Shown here: positions 25,059-34,445 of the stretch, in pieces
Layout of the letters: each line of letters begins with the position of its first letter
How positions within the stretch are numbered: position 1 is the first letter of the stretch
Source: Actinomycetales bacterium
GTDB lineage: Bacteria; Actinomycetota; Actinomycetes; Actinomycetales; Actinomycetaceae
Direction: 5' to 3'
Assembly (NCBI GenBank): GCA_022838965.1
Contig: JALHDK010000001.1
Location: forward strand, 1-34,445
Length of the DNA stretch: 34,445 nucleotides
Position numbers and translations under genes: made by a program
Notes under the pieces: model-generated
Database searches by the model: none
The model's input: only the letters and a program-made list of their open reading frames with translations
What the model was told of the DNA's origin: nothing

Positions 25059-25943
25059 TCAGAGTTCGCTGCCGCTGACGGCGAACGTGTTGCACGACTC
25101 GACCGTGCCCCCCTCGTAGCCCGTCGCGAACCAGCGCATCCGCTGCTCCGACGTGCCGTGCGTGAACGTCTCGGGGAACGCCCGTCCCTGGGTCATCTCC
25201 TGGATGCGGTCGTCGCCCACGGCGGCCGCCGCCCCCAGCGCTTCCTCCAGCTGCGCGCGGGTGGGCGGCTCGAGGAACGTCACTCCGGTCTCCGGATCCA
25301 CCGTGCTGGACGCGTGGCGCACCCACATGCCGGCGAGGCAGTCCGCCTGCAGCTCGAGACGGACGGCACCCGAGGTCGGGCCGGTGTCACGCAGGTTCAC
25401 CTGGGCCATGTACCCGAGCTGGTTCTGGATGTGGTGGCCCCACTCGTGGGCGACGATGTACTCCTGCGCGAGCGGGGCGTTCGCCGCGCCGAGCTGCGTC
25501 TCCAGGGTGTCGAAGAAGGAGACGTCCAGGTACACCGTCTGATCCGCGGGGCAGTAGAACGGCCCGACGGCGGAGGTCGCCTGCCCGCACGCGGTGCTGA
25601 CCGAGCCCTGGAACACCATGAAGCCGGGCATCTGGTACCGCACTCCCGCCTGCGTGGGCAGGGCCTCCTCCCACAGGGCGTCCAGGGACTCCGCCGTCGC
25701 CACCATGCGGCACTCGACGTACTGATTGGCCGCCTGCGCGTTCCTGCAGTGGTCGAGGTCGATCCCGCCACCGGCCGCGGTGTCCGTGGAGGAGCCGCCG
25801 AGCACGCCGGAGAGGTCCACACCGGTGAACATGAAGATGAGGAGGGCGATGAGTCCGCCGATTCCTCCGACCGCGGCACCCTTGCCGCCACGTGACGTCT
25901 TGACGCGGTTCGGGTCCAGCTGGATGCCCTCGTTGAATGTCAT
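25059..25943 (-). CDS. Neutral zinc metallopeptidase (YpfJ family)
   Basis: A 294-residue protein with a single transmembrane helix near 25-42 and a C-terminal peptidase domain outside the membrane. The zinc motif is HEWGHH (166-171), followed by 'LELQADCLAGMWVRHA', the third-ligand region typical of the family (PF04228). Cysteines at several sites could form disulfides. GGGAGGT lies 5-6 bases before the ATG. The gene is convergent with capA (9-base gap) and divergent from the ABC-F gene. The substrate is unknown. Confidence 0.92.
   Translation of the reverse strand: MTFNEGIQLDPNRVKTSRGGKGAAVGGIGGLIALLIFMFTGVDLSGVLGGSSTDTAAGGGIDLDHCRNAQAANQYVECRMVATAESLDALWEEALPTQAGVRYQMPGFMVFQGSVSTACGQATSAVGPFYCPADQTVYLDVSFFDTLETQLGAANAPLAQEYIVAHEWGHHIQNQLGYMAQVNLRDTGPTSGAVRLELQADCLAGMWVRHASSTVDPETGVTFLEPPTRAQLEEALGAAAAVGDDRIQEMTQGRAFPETFTHGTSEQRMRWFATGYEGGTVESCNTFAVSGSEL
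25064..25086. terminator. Possible bidirectional terminator hairpin between capA and ypfJ
   Basis: GTTC and GCCG on the left pair with CGGC and GAAC on the right around the loop CTGA, with a 3-base bulge. It lies inside the last codons of the metallopeptidase gene, 15 bases after the capA stop. It is the only hairpin seen at this convergent junction, and it is modest. Confidence 0.3.
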
Positions 25944-25960
25944 CGCGACCTCCCACGGTT

Positions 25961-25966
25961 AGCATA
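25961..25966 (-). promoter_or_regulatory. Putative -10 box for the zinc metallopeptidase gene
   Basis: On the minus strand TATGCT (TANNNT) lies 17 bases before the ATG at 25943. Transcription would start just upstream of the GGGAGGT ribosome binding site, giving a very short leader. It sits in the 88-base divergent region shared with the ABC-F gene. Confidence 0.4.
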
Positions 25967-26031
25967 GGCCGGGGCACCGGACCGCGCCCGGTTACTGCGG
26001 GGCCACGAGCCCCCGAGATGGAGTCGAGCAC

Positions 26032-27617
<1,586 letters not shown>

Positions 27618-27645
<28 letters not shown>

Positions 27646-28520
27646 CGGGAGGCGAGCTGCGCCTCGATCAGCTCGTCCTCCGCCACCTCGTCGGCCAGCC
27701 GGCGCCGGCTCCGGACTCCTCCCGCCCCCGCCGGGCCCTCCTGCCGCTCCCGCCTCGCGAGGACGACGACGCCCGCCGGCACGGCCGCTGCGAAGAACCA
27801 CCACTGGAACGCGTAGCTCAGGTGCGACCCCAGCTGGCGTTCCGGCGGGGGGAAGGCCCGCAGCGGCTCCTCCGGGCTCGCGGCCTCGCTCCAGCCCTGG
27901 ATCACCGGGAGGGTGTCGAGCTGCAGGGCTGCAGCGGGCTCGGCAGCCGCGAGGACGTCGGCGACGTGCACGGTGTAGACCTGCCCCGGGGGGCCCGCCC
28001 GCCTCGTCGTCGCCTCCTCGGCACGCAGACGCACCGTCAGCGTCCGCTCGCCGGGAGGAAGCGCCGGCACGACGGCGCCGGGCGGCACCCATCCCCGCGC
28101 CACGACGATGGCGACCGGCCCTCCCGAGGTGCGTTCCGCCGCGAGGACGCCGAGGACGCGCAGCGCGGCCGCGCCGGCGACGGGGCGATTGCGGACCAGG
28201 ACGGTCGATCCCGGCACCCAGCGTCCCCGCAGCTCGACGGTCCGCCATTCGTCGTCGGGCGCGATGCGCAGCCCCTCGCTGACGACGTCGTCGATCGTGG
28301 TGGTCGGTGCCTCCCAGTTGCGGTCGATGCGCTCCACCGCCGCGACCTTCTGCTCGTAGCGCCCCCACTGCCAGCTCCCCAGCAGCACGCACACGGCGCT
28401 CACCACGAGCGCCCCTGCGACCAGTCCGATCCAGCGGCCCGACCGCAGGAAGCCCCAGCCCGCGGCGGCGGGCGCGGCCGTCGGCATCCCGGGGTCGCGC
28501 CCCCGCGCCGGAGAGGTCAC
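27618..28520 (-). CDS. SURF1-family cytochrome c oxidase assembly protein
   Basis: A 300-residue protein with the SURF1 layout: a transmembrane helix near the N-terminus (about 30-48, ending 'LGSWQWGRYEQK'), a large outer domain with 'VLVRNRP' and 'VARGWVPPG', and a second helix (about 240-257, after 'HLSYAFQWWFFA'). SURF1 proteins help insert heme A into cytochrome oxidase, which links this gene to ctaA elsewhere in the window. The C-terminal tail of about 40 residues is charged. Its last 28 bases overlap the end of the ABC-F gene on the other strand. Its start overlaps the DUF3099 gene by 4 bases. Confidence 0.92.
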
Positions 28521-28840
28521 CGCAGGTACTCCGTCCGGGGGTCGTAGAGCTCCACCGCACCGGGCTCACCCGGGAGGAGGACGCCGCTGTCCGGCTCGGC
28601 CGCCCGCTCGCGTCCGGCGTTCGCGACGATGACCGCCACGTACGGCAGGATGACCGCACCCGCGACGAACACCCAGCGCCACGGATCGGAGGTGAGCACC
28701 GCCAGGAACAGGCAGGCCGTGCGGATCGCCATGGAGACGAGGTACCGGATGTTGCGGTCGTGCAGGTCCTCGGAGAGTGCGCGGCGCGCCGAGGTGATCG
28801 AGTAGGTCTCCCCGCCGGGTCGACGCCGTCGCGTGCGCAC
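28517..28840 (-). CDS. DUF3099 family membrane protein
   Basis: A 107-residue protein. The N-terminus is arginine-rich, followed by 'SITSARRALSEDLHDRNIRYLVSMAIRTACF'-like sequence (here TACLFLAV) and two transmembrane helices (about 34-51 and 57-74). The last part is acidic and polar. It matches the actinobacterial DUF3099 family, whose function is unknown. The GTG start at 28840 follows a TAGCCT box by 6 bases. It is coupled to the SURF1 gene (4-base overlap), so a role in oxidase assembly is possible but unproven. Confidence 0.85.
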   Translation of the reverse strand: MRTRRRRPGGETYSITSARRALSEDLHDRNIRYLVSMAIRTACLFLAVLTSDPWRWVFVAGAVILPYVAVIVANAGRERAAEPDSGVLLPGEPGAVELYDPRTEYLR

Positions 28841-28846
28841 CCTTGC

Positions 28847-28852
28847 AGGCTA
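28847..28852 (-). promoter_or_regulatory. Putative -10 box of a leaderless DUF3099-SURF1 promoter
   Basis: On the minus strand TAGCCT lies 6 bases before the GTG at 28840, matching leaderless spacing. It shares a 76-base divergent region with the fabG promoter. Confidence 0.5.
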
Positions 28853-28879
28853 ACGCGCGCAAGTGCGTTGCGGAACTCC

Positions 28880-29633
<754 letters not shown>

Positions 29634-29641
29634 GAGGACAC

Positions 29642-30412
29642 ATGAGCGGAATCCTCGACGGCAAGTCGGTTCTCGTCACCGGCGTCCTGCGGGACAACTC
29701 GATCGCGTTCCACGTGGCGCGCCTCGCCATGGAGCAGGGCGCGACCGTGATCCTCTCCTCCTTCGGCAGGCAGTTCAAGCTGACCGAGCTGTCCACCCGG
29801 CGGATGCCCTATCCCGCCCCGATTGTGCAGCTCGACGTCACCGATCAGGAGGATCTCGACAATCTCGCCGCCGCGATCCGCGAGCACACGGATCATCTCG
29901 ACGGCGTGGTGCACTCGATCGGCTTCGCCCCGCAGTCGGTGCTGGGGGGCAACTTCCTGTCCGCCACCTGGCCCGACGTCGCCACGGCGCTCGAGATCTC
30001 GGCGTTCTCCCTGAAGTCGCTCGCCGTGGCGGCCAGGCCCCTCATGACCCGTGGGGGCGCCGTCGTCGGCCTCACCTTCGACGGCTCGGTCGCCTGGCCG
30101 GTGTACGACTGGATGGGTGTCGCCAAGGCCGCCTTCGAGGCGACGGCGCGGTATCTCGCCCGCGATCTCGGCCCGGACGGCATTCGGGTCAACCTGGTGT
30201 CGGCGGGTCCCATCCGCACCACGGCCGCGACCCACATCCCGGGCTTCGAGGTCATGGAGGGACGGTGGGACGACCGGGCCCCGCTGGGATGGGACGTGAG
30301 CGACCCCGAGCCCACGGCACGGAGCGTGGTGGCGCTGCTGTCCGACTGGTTCCCCGCGACGACCGGCGAGATCGTGCACGTCGACGGCGGCGTGCACGCC
30401 ATGGGCCAGTAG
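29642..30412 (+). CDS. fabI: Enoyl-[acyl-carrier-protein] reductase (FabI/InhA type)
   Basis: A 256-residue NADH-dependent enoyl reductase. The start 'GILDGKSVLVTGVLRDNSIAFHVAR' holds the divergent cofactor motif (G14...S20IAF) typical of FabI/InhA. 'VVHSIGFAPQ' matches the InhA region around its Ser94. The active site Y155-x6-K162 is in 'YDWMGVAKAA', and F146 in 'LTFDGS' corresponds to InhA Phe149. It performs the last reduction of each elongation cycle. 'AGGAGGA' precedes the ATG. Length and gaps are closer to bacterial FabI or short InhA forms; mycolate specificity should not be assumed. Confidence 0.93.
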   Translation: MSGILDGKSVLVTGVLRDNSIAFHVARLAMEQGATVILSSFGRQFKLTELSTRRMPYPAPIVQLDVTDQEDLDNLAAAIREHTDHLDGVVHSIGFAPQSVLGGNFLSATWPDVATALEISAFSLKSLAVAARPLMTRGGAVVGLTFDGSVAWPVYDWMGVAKAAFEATARYLARDLGPDGIRVNLVSAGPIRTTAATHIPGFEVMEGRWDDRAPLGWDVSDPEPTARSVVALLSDWFPATTGEIVHVDGGVHAMGQ

Positions 30413-30416
30413 CGGG

Positions 30417-30920
30417 ATGCCCAAGACGCTCGTCCTGGTGCGGCACGCCAAGGCCGAGTCACCCGGGAAGCTCGGCGACGCCAGGAGGGCGCTCGCGCCT
30501 CGCGGGCGTCGTCAGGCCGCGGCCCTGGGACCCATGCTCGCGCGGATCGCGGGCCCCTTCGACCGCGCGCTGGTCTCGAGTGCGCTGCGCACCCGGGAGA
30601 CCTACCGGCTTCTGGCCGGGGACTCGGACGCCTACCCCCGTCCGCGTGTCCTGGACGAGCTCTACGACGCGAGCGCCCGAGAGCTGCTGGACATCCTGCG
30701 CCGGCTGGACGAGAAGGACAGGCGGGTGCTGGTGGTCGGTCACGAGCCCACCATGAGCAGCCTCGCGCACCTGCTGCACGACGCCAGGGATGCGATGGCC
30801 GAGGAGATCTCCCAGGGCATTCCCACCTCCACCGCCTGCATCGTCGAGGTCGAGGTGCCCTGGGCGGACCTCGACCGCGGCAGGGCGCACGTTCGCGAGG
30901 TGGTGCGCCCCTCCCGGTGA
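30417..30920 (+). CDS. SixA-like histidine phosphatase
   Basis: A 167-residue member of the histidine phosphatase (phosphoglycerate mutase-like) superfamily, SixA subgroup. The phospho-accepting H10 is in 'LVLVRHAKA'. R58/R60 fall in 'SSALRTRETY', and the second histidine H109 is in 'VVGHEPTMSSLA'. SixA removes phosphate from histidine phosphotransfer domains in E. coli; the substrate in actinobacteria is not known. The gene begins 4 bases after fabI and probably shares its transcript. Confidence 0.88.
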   Translation: MPKTLVLVRHAKAESPGKLGDARRALAPRGRRQAAALGPMLARIAGPFDRALVSSALRTRETYRLLAGDSDAYPRPRVLDELYDASARELLDILRRLDEKDRRVLVVGHEPTMSSLAHLLHDARDAMAEEISQGIPTSTACIVEVEVPWADLDRGRAHVREVVRPSR

Positions 30921-30928
30921 CCGGGAGG
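30910..30928. terminator. Bidirectional hairpin whose loop is a stop codon
   Basis: CCTCCCGG (30910-30917) and CCGGGAGG (30921-30928) form an 8-bp stem. The 3-base loop, TGA (30918-30920), is the stop codon of the phosphatase gene. The convergent DUF1015 stop starts at the next base (30929-30931). It is placed to terminate both genes; no U-run follows on either strand. Confidence 0.5.
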
Positions 30929-32167
30929 TCAGCGCAGGCGGTGGACGAAGAGGCCGGAACGGAGCTTCGGCTCGAACCAGGTGGACTTCGGGGGCATGAT
31001 CCGCCCGGCGTCGGCGATCGCCATGAGTTCCTCCATCGAGGTGGGGTGGAGGGAGAACGCCACGGCGTCCCGGCCGCTGTCGACCCGGCGCTCGAGCTCG
31101 CCCAGGCCCCGGATGCCGCCCACGAAGTCGATGCGGGTGTCGGTGCGGGGGTCCTCGATTCCCAGCACGGGGCGAAGGAGCGAGTCCTGCAGGATGGACA
31201 CGTCGAGGGTCGCCACCGGATCGGCAGCATCCCAGCTGCCGGGGTGCGCCTCGAGCAGGTACCACTGCCCCGGAAGGTACATGCCGAACTGGTGCGAGGC
31301 GCGTGGGGCAACGCGCTCACCCGACTCGCTCACCCGGAACGAGGCCCTGATCCGGGAGAGGAAGGCTGCCCGATCGAGGCCGTTCAGGTCCGCGACCACC
31401 CGGTGGTACGCCATGATGTGCAGCTGGTCGTCGGGGAAGGCGACCGCCATGAAGAAGTCGTACTCCTGCTCACCGGAGCCGGGGTGCTGTGCGCGGCGGA
31501 GCAGGCCCACCCTGGCCGCCGAGGCGGTCCGGTGGTGGCCGTCGGCGACGTAGAAGTGGGGGAGGCCGGCGAAACCGGCGCGGATGGCCGCGACGTCGGC
31601 CGGGGCGTCGAGGAGCCACAGCGTGTGGCGGACGCCGTCGTCGGAGGTGAAGTCGTAGACCGGCGTCCGTGCGACGGCGTCGGCGACCACGCGGTCCACC
31701 ACGTCCCGGTGCCGGTACGTCAGGAAGACGGGGGAGGAGTGGGCGTCGCAGGCGTCCACGTGCCGGACGCGATCCTCCTCCTTGTCCGCCCGCGTGAGCT
31801 CGTGCCTGCGGATCACGCCCGAGAGGTACTCATCCACCGAGGCGAGGCCCACCAGCCCGGTCTGGGACCGGCCGTCCATCGTCTGCCGGTAGACGTAGAA
31901 CATCGCCACGTCGTCCTGCGCCATCAGGCCGCGGTCCTCGTAGGAGTCGAGGTTGCGGCGGGCCTGGGCGTACACCTCCGGCGCGTGGGGGTCGGTGCCC
32001 GGCGGCAGGTCCACCTCCGGCCTCTCGACGTGGACGAAGCTCAGCGGGTGGCGCGCGACCTCCCGGCGCGCCTCCGCGGTGTCCATGACGTCGTAGGGGA
32101 GCGAGGCGATGGCTGCGGCGTGCTCGGGCAACGGCCGGAGTGCGCGGAACGGGCGGAACTCGACCAT
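30929..32167 (-). CDS. DUF1015 family protein
   Basis: A 412-residue protein covering the whole DUF1015 family (PF06245). Typical elements are 'VEFRPFRALRP' at the start, 'SLPYDVM', 'RHPLSFVHVERPE', 'YVYRQTMDGRSQTGLVGL', 'HELTRADKEEDR' and 'HFYVADGHHRTASA'. The last, with its Asp and His pair, resembles an active site. No biochemical role is established as far as I know. GAAGGAG lies 5 bases before the ATG at 32167. The frame is open further upstream, but that part is not conserved-looking. The gene lies downstream of glgC, separated by a strong hairpin. Confidence 0.88.
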   Translation of the reverse strand: MVEFRPFRALRPLPEHAAAIASLPYDVMDTAEARREVARHPLSFVHVERPEVDLPPGTDPHAPEVYAQARRNLDSYEDRGLMAQDDVAMFYVYRQTMDGRSQTGLVGLASVDEYLSGVIRRHELTRADKEEDRVRHVDACDAHSSPVFLTYRHRDVVDRVVADAVARTPVYDFTSDDGVRHTLWLLDAPADVAAIRAGFAGLPHFYVADGHHRTASAARVGLLRRAQHPGSGEQEYDFFMAVAFPDDQLHIMAYHRVVADLNGLDRAAFLSRIRASFRVSESGERVAPRASHQFGMYLPGQWYLLEAHPGSWDAADPVATLDVSILQDSLLRPVLGIEDPRTDTRIDFVGGIRGLGELERRVDSGRDAVAFSLHPTSMEELMAIADAGRIMPPKSTWFEPKLRSGLFVHRLR

Positions 32168-32303
32168 GGGACTCCTTCGGTTCGGCGGCGCGTCCGGTTG
32201 CAGCAGGGGCAAGTGTGGCACGTCCCGCGACACGCACGTCGGGGTGGTCCACGGTCCCGGCCTCCGTGGGGTCCGGGAGGGCAGGCTGGAGGACCACACA
32301 GGA

Positions 32304-32351
32304 ACGGACACCGAGCCACCCCACGTGACGCAGGGTGTGCTCGGTGTCCGT
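32304..32351 (-). terminator. Strong hairpin terminator after glgC
   Basis: A perfect 13-bp inverted repeat (left arm 32304-32316, right arm 32339-32351) is extended inward by 5 more pairs (32317-32321 with 32333-32337) across a one-base bulge. It lies 43 bases after the glgC stop on the minus strand and 137 bases before the DUF1015 start. There is no T-run, as is usual for actinobacterial terminators. The rest of 32168-32394 shows no gene that I can support. Confidence 0.75.
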
Positions 32352-32394
32352 CACGTCGACGGGCTCCGCGGGCAGGCCGCGTGAGCCTGCGATG

Positions 32395-33639
32395 TCACCG
32401 GGACACGCGCATGCCCTTCGGGACGACGGTGACGCCGCCCTCGGTGACCGTGAAGCCGCGGGCACGGTCGTGGTCGTGGTCGATGCCGACCTGGGCACCT
32501 TCCTCGACGAAGACGTTCTTGTCCAGGATCGCCTTGTTGATCACGGCGTTCCGGCTCACGAAGACGTCGTCGAAGAGGACGGAGCCGCGCACGGAGGACC
32601 ACGAGTTCACGCGGACACCGGGCGACAGCACGGAGCCGACGACCTCGCCGCCCGAGACGATGACGCCGGGCGAGACGAGCGAGTCGAGGGCGTGGCCGAG
32701 GCGCTCGTGGTGACCGTAGACGAACTTGGCCGGGGGAAGGCCGGTGTAGCCGGTGTACAGCGGCCAGTCGTAGTTGTAGAGGTTGAACACGGGCGTGACC
32801 GAGATGAGGTCCATGTTCGCCTCGTAGAAGGCGTCGAGGGTGCCGACGTCCCGCCAGTAGCCCTTGTCGCGGGCCGTCGCACCGGGGATGTCGTTCTCGA
32901 TGAAGTCGTAGAGGCCCGCGGCTCCCTGCTGCACGAAGTAGGGCACGATGTTCCCGCCCATGTCGTGGTTGGAGTTCTCGTCCTCGGCGTCCCGGACGAG
33001 CGCCTCGCGCAGGGCATCGGCGTCCAGCACGTAGTTGCCCATCGAGGCGAGGACCTCGTTCGGGGAGTCCGCCAGCCCGGTGGCGTTCTTCGGCTTCTCG
33101 AGGAAGGCGCCGACCTTGCGCGGGTTGTCCTTGTCCGCGTCGATCACGCCGAACTGGTCGGCGAGGGAGAGGGGTTGACGGATGCCCTCGATGGTCAGCG
33201 GGAAGCCGCTCTCCTTGTGACGGGCCACCATCTGGGAGAAGTCCATCCGGTAGATGTTGTCCGCACCCGTGATCACCACGGTCTCCGGACGCTCGTCATC
33301 GATCGTGTTGAGCGACTGGTAGATCGCGTCCGCGCTCCCCTGGTACCAGTGCTTGCCGACCCGCTGCTGCGCGGGAACGGCGGCGACGTAGTTGCCGAGG
33401 AGTGTCGACATGCGCCACGTCTTCGAGACGTGCCGATCGAGCGAGTGGGACTTGTACTGGGTGAGGACGACGATCTTCAGGTACCCGGAGTTCACCAGGT
33501 TCGAGAGAGCGAAGTCGATGAGCCGGTAGATGCCGCCGAAGGGGACGGCGGGCTTTGCCCGGTCCGCCGTGAGGGGCATGAGGCGTTTCCCCTCGCCGCC
33601 GGCGAGCACGATTGCGAGAGCTTTGGTGCGCTTGACCAT
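32395..33639 (-). CDS. glgC: Glucose-1-phosphate adenylyltransferase (ADP-glucose pyrophosphorylase)
   Basis: A 414-residue enzyme making ADP-glucose from glucose 1-phosphate and ATP. The nucleotidyltransferase domain has '[26 protein letters not shown]', '[10 protein letters not shown]' and 'FLEKPK'. '[19 protein letters not shown]' is typical of GlgC. The C-terminal part is a left-handed beta-helix with repeated 'VIVSGGEV' and '[15 protein letters not shown]' turns that serves in allostery. The ATG at 33639 follows a TAGTGT box by 6 bases. It is divergent from the glycogen synthase-type gene, as with Rv1213/Rv1212c. Confidence 0.96.
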   Translation of the reverse strand: MVKRTKALAIVLAGGEGKRLMPLTADRAKPAVPFGGIYRLIDFALSNLVNSGYLKIVVLTQYKSHSLDRHVSKTWRMSTLLGNYVAAVPAQQRVGKHWYQGSADAIYQSLNTIDDERPETVVITGADNIYRMDFSQMVARHKESGFPLTIEGIRQPLSLADQFGVIDADKDNPRKVGAFLEKPKNATGLADSPNEVLASMGNYVLDADALREALVRDAEDENSNHDMGGNIVPYFVQQGAAGLYDFIENDIPGATARDKGYWRDVGTLDAFYEANMDLISVTPVFNLYNYDWPLYTGYTGLPPAKFVYGHHERLGHALDSLVSPGVIVSGGEVVGSVLSPGVRVNSWSSVRGSVLFDDVFVSRNAVINKAILDKNVFVEEGAQVGIDHDHDRARGFTVTEGGVTVVPKGMRVSR

Positions 33640-33645
33640 GGCACG

Positions 33646-33651
33646 ACACTA
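33646..33651 (-). promoter_or_regulatory. Putative -10 box of a leaderless glgC promoter
   Basis: On the minus strand TAGTGT (TANNNT) lies 6 bases before the glgC ATG. On the other side of the 72-base divergent region, CAAGAT (33700-33705) lies 6 bases before the GTG of the synthase gene. Both genes may therefore be leaderless. Confidence 0.5.
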
Positions 33652-33711
33652 TTGCGGAAGTCGCGCTCCACGATCGCTTCGGGAAGCCGATTCTTGCGCC
33701 AAGATGGCTGT

Positions 33712-34445
33712 GTGAGCGACAAGAGCATGCGGGTCGACCTGCTCACCCGCGAATACCCCCCGAAAGTCTACGGCGGCGCCGGCGTCCACGTTGAGGAGCT
33801 GTCCCGCGTCCTGCGCGACCACATCGATGTGCGCGTGCACTGCTTCGACGGCCCGCGCGAGCCCGGCACCGTCCCCGACGGCGTCACCGGCTACTCGGAC
33901 CTTCCCGACCTCGCGAGCGCCAACGCGGCGATCCGCACGCTGGGCGTCGACCTCGCGATGACCGTGGGTACCGAGGGCACCGACCTCGTCCACTCCCACA
34001 CGTGGTACGCCAACATGGCGGGCCACTTCTCGAAGCTGCTGCACGGCGTACCGCACGTGATCTCGGCGCACTCCCTCGAGCCGCTGCGGCCGTGGAAGGC
34101 GGAGCAGCTCGGTGGTGGCTACCGGGTGTCGAGCTGGGCCGAGAAGACGGCCTACGAGGCCGCCGACGGCATCGTGGCCGTCTCCAACGGCATGCGCGAC
34201 GACATCCTGCGGTGCTACCCCGCGATCGACCCTGCGAAGGTCGAGGTCATCCACAACGGTATCGACCTCTCGGGCTGGGTGGCGCCCGAGAAGGATGACC
34301 CCGAGCGCCTAGCGACCCTCGCGGAGTACGGTATCGACGAATCCCGGCCGATGATCGTTTTCGTGGGCCGCCAGACCCGGCAGAAGGGCCTGCCCTACCT
34401 CCTGCGGGCCGCCGAACAACTGCCCCCGGACGTGCAGCTGGTGCT
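33712..34445 (+). CDS. glgM: Glycogen synthase / alpha-maltose-1-phosphate synthase, GT4 type (partial, runs off window)
   Basis: The first 244 residues of a GT-B glycosyltransferase. The start resembles actinobacterial Rv1212c: 'VDLLTREYPPKVYGGAGVHVEELSRVL'. Then come 'LVHSHTWYANMAGH', 'SAHSLEPLRPWKAEQLGGGY', 'VSNGMRDDIL', 'VIHNGID' and 'VFVGRQTRQKGLPYLL', the start of the donor domain. The EX7E motif would lie past the window end. The mycobacterial homologue uses ADP-glucose and glucose 1-phosphate to make maltose 1-phosphate (GlgM); older annotation calls it GlgA. GTG 33712 is preferred from the -10-like box; ATG 33727 is the alternative. Confidence 0.88.
   Translation, partial: MSDKSMRVDLLTREYPPKVYGGAGVHVEELSRVLRDHIDVRVHCFDGPREPGTVPDGVTGYSDLPDLASANAAIRTLGVDLAMTVGTEGTDLVHSHTWYANMAGHFSKLLHGVPHVISAHSLEPLRPWKAEQLGGGYRVSSWAEKTAYEAADGIVAVSNGMRDDILRCYPAIDPAKVEVIHNGIDLSGWVAPEKDDPERLATLAEYGIDESRPMIVFVGRQTRQKGLPYLLRAAEQLPPDVQLV

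Overview
The window is high-GC DNA (visibly about 70% G+C) with densely packed genes that overlap by 4 bases (ATGA), many GTG starts and several leaderless-looking promoters. This suggests an actinomycete (Actinomycetota). The genes present (SteA/SteB, a SufR-led SUF operon, DUF3099, an InhA-like enoyl reductase, divergent glgC and maltose-1-phosphate/glycogen synthase genes) support this. I would guess Actinomycetales or Micrococcales, but the sequence does not settle the family.

Layout. (1) 1-540: 3' end of a 23S rRNA, a spacer with small hairpins, a complete 5S rRNA and a strong hairpin terminator. (2) 620-14647, plus strand: a conserved housekeeping run. It holds a TPR protein with an arginine/glycine-rich tail, a HAD phosphatase, a 49-residue protein, tlyA, nadK, recN, steA, steB, a small MraY/WecA-like membrane protein, murJ, a GT4 glycosyltransferase, pyrG and a NUDIX hydrolase. 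Apart from the three-gene envelope insert, the order matches M. tuberculosis Rv1691-Rv1700 as I remember it. (3) 14605-17152, minus strand: heme A synthase ctaA and a two-gene ABC exporter. (4) 17282-25049, plus strand: sufR-sufB-sufD-Rieske ferredoxin-sufC-sufS-sufU-sufT, a complete Fe-S assembly operon, with a CapA-like gene fused on by a stop/start overlap. (5) 25059-28840: a zinc metallopeptidase (minus), an ABC-F ATPase (plus), then SURF1 and DUF3099 (minus). (6) 28917-30920, plus strand: fabG, an enoyl-ACP reductase (fabI/inhA type) and a SixA-like phosphatase. (7) 30929-34445: a DUF1015 protein and glgC (minus), and a divergent GT-B glycogen/maltose-1-phosphate synthase that runs off the window end.

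How the genes work together. The first block joins ribosome methylation (TlyA), cofactor supply (NadK), DNA repair (RecN), cell separation (SteA/SteB), lipid-linked envelope precursor handling (MraY-like, MurJ, GT4) and CTP supply. The SUF operon makes Fe-S clusters under SufR control. CtaA and SURF1 both serve heme-copper oxidase assembly. FabG and FabI are two of the four steps of type II fatty acid elongation. GlgC and the divergent synthase make glycogen-type glucan.

This is mostly core genome. I found no CRISPR array, prophage, insertion sequence or obvious defence system. The least explained items are the SteA/SteB/MraY-like/MurJ/GT4 envelope cassette, the CapA gene at the end of the SUF operon, the repeat-built RG-rich tail of the TPR protein, and a set of promoters placed for leaderless transcription.
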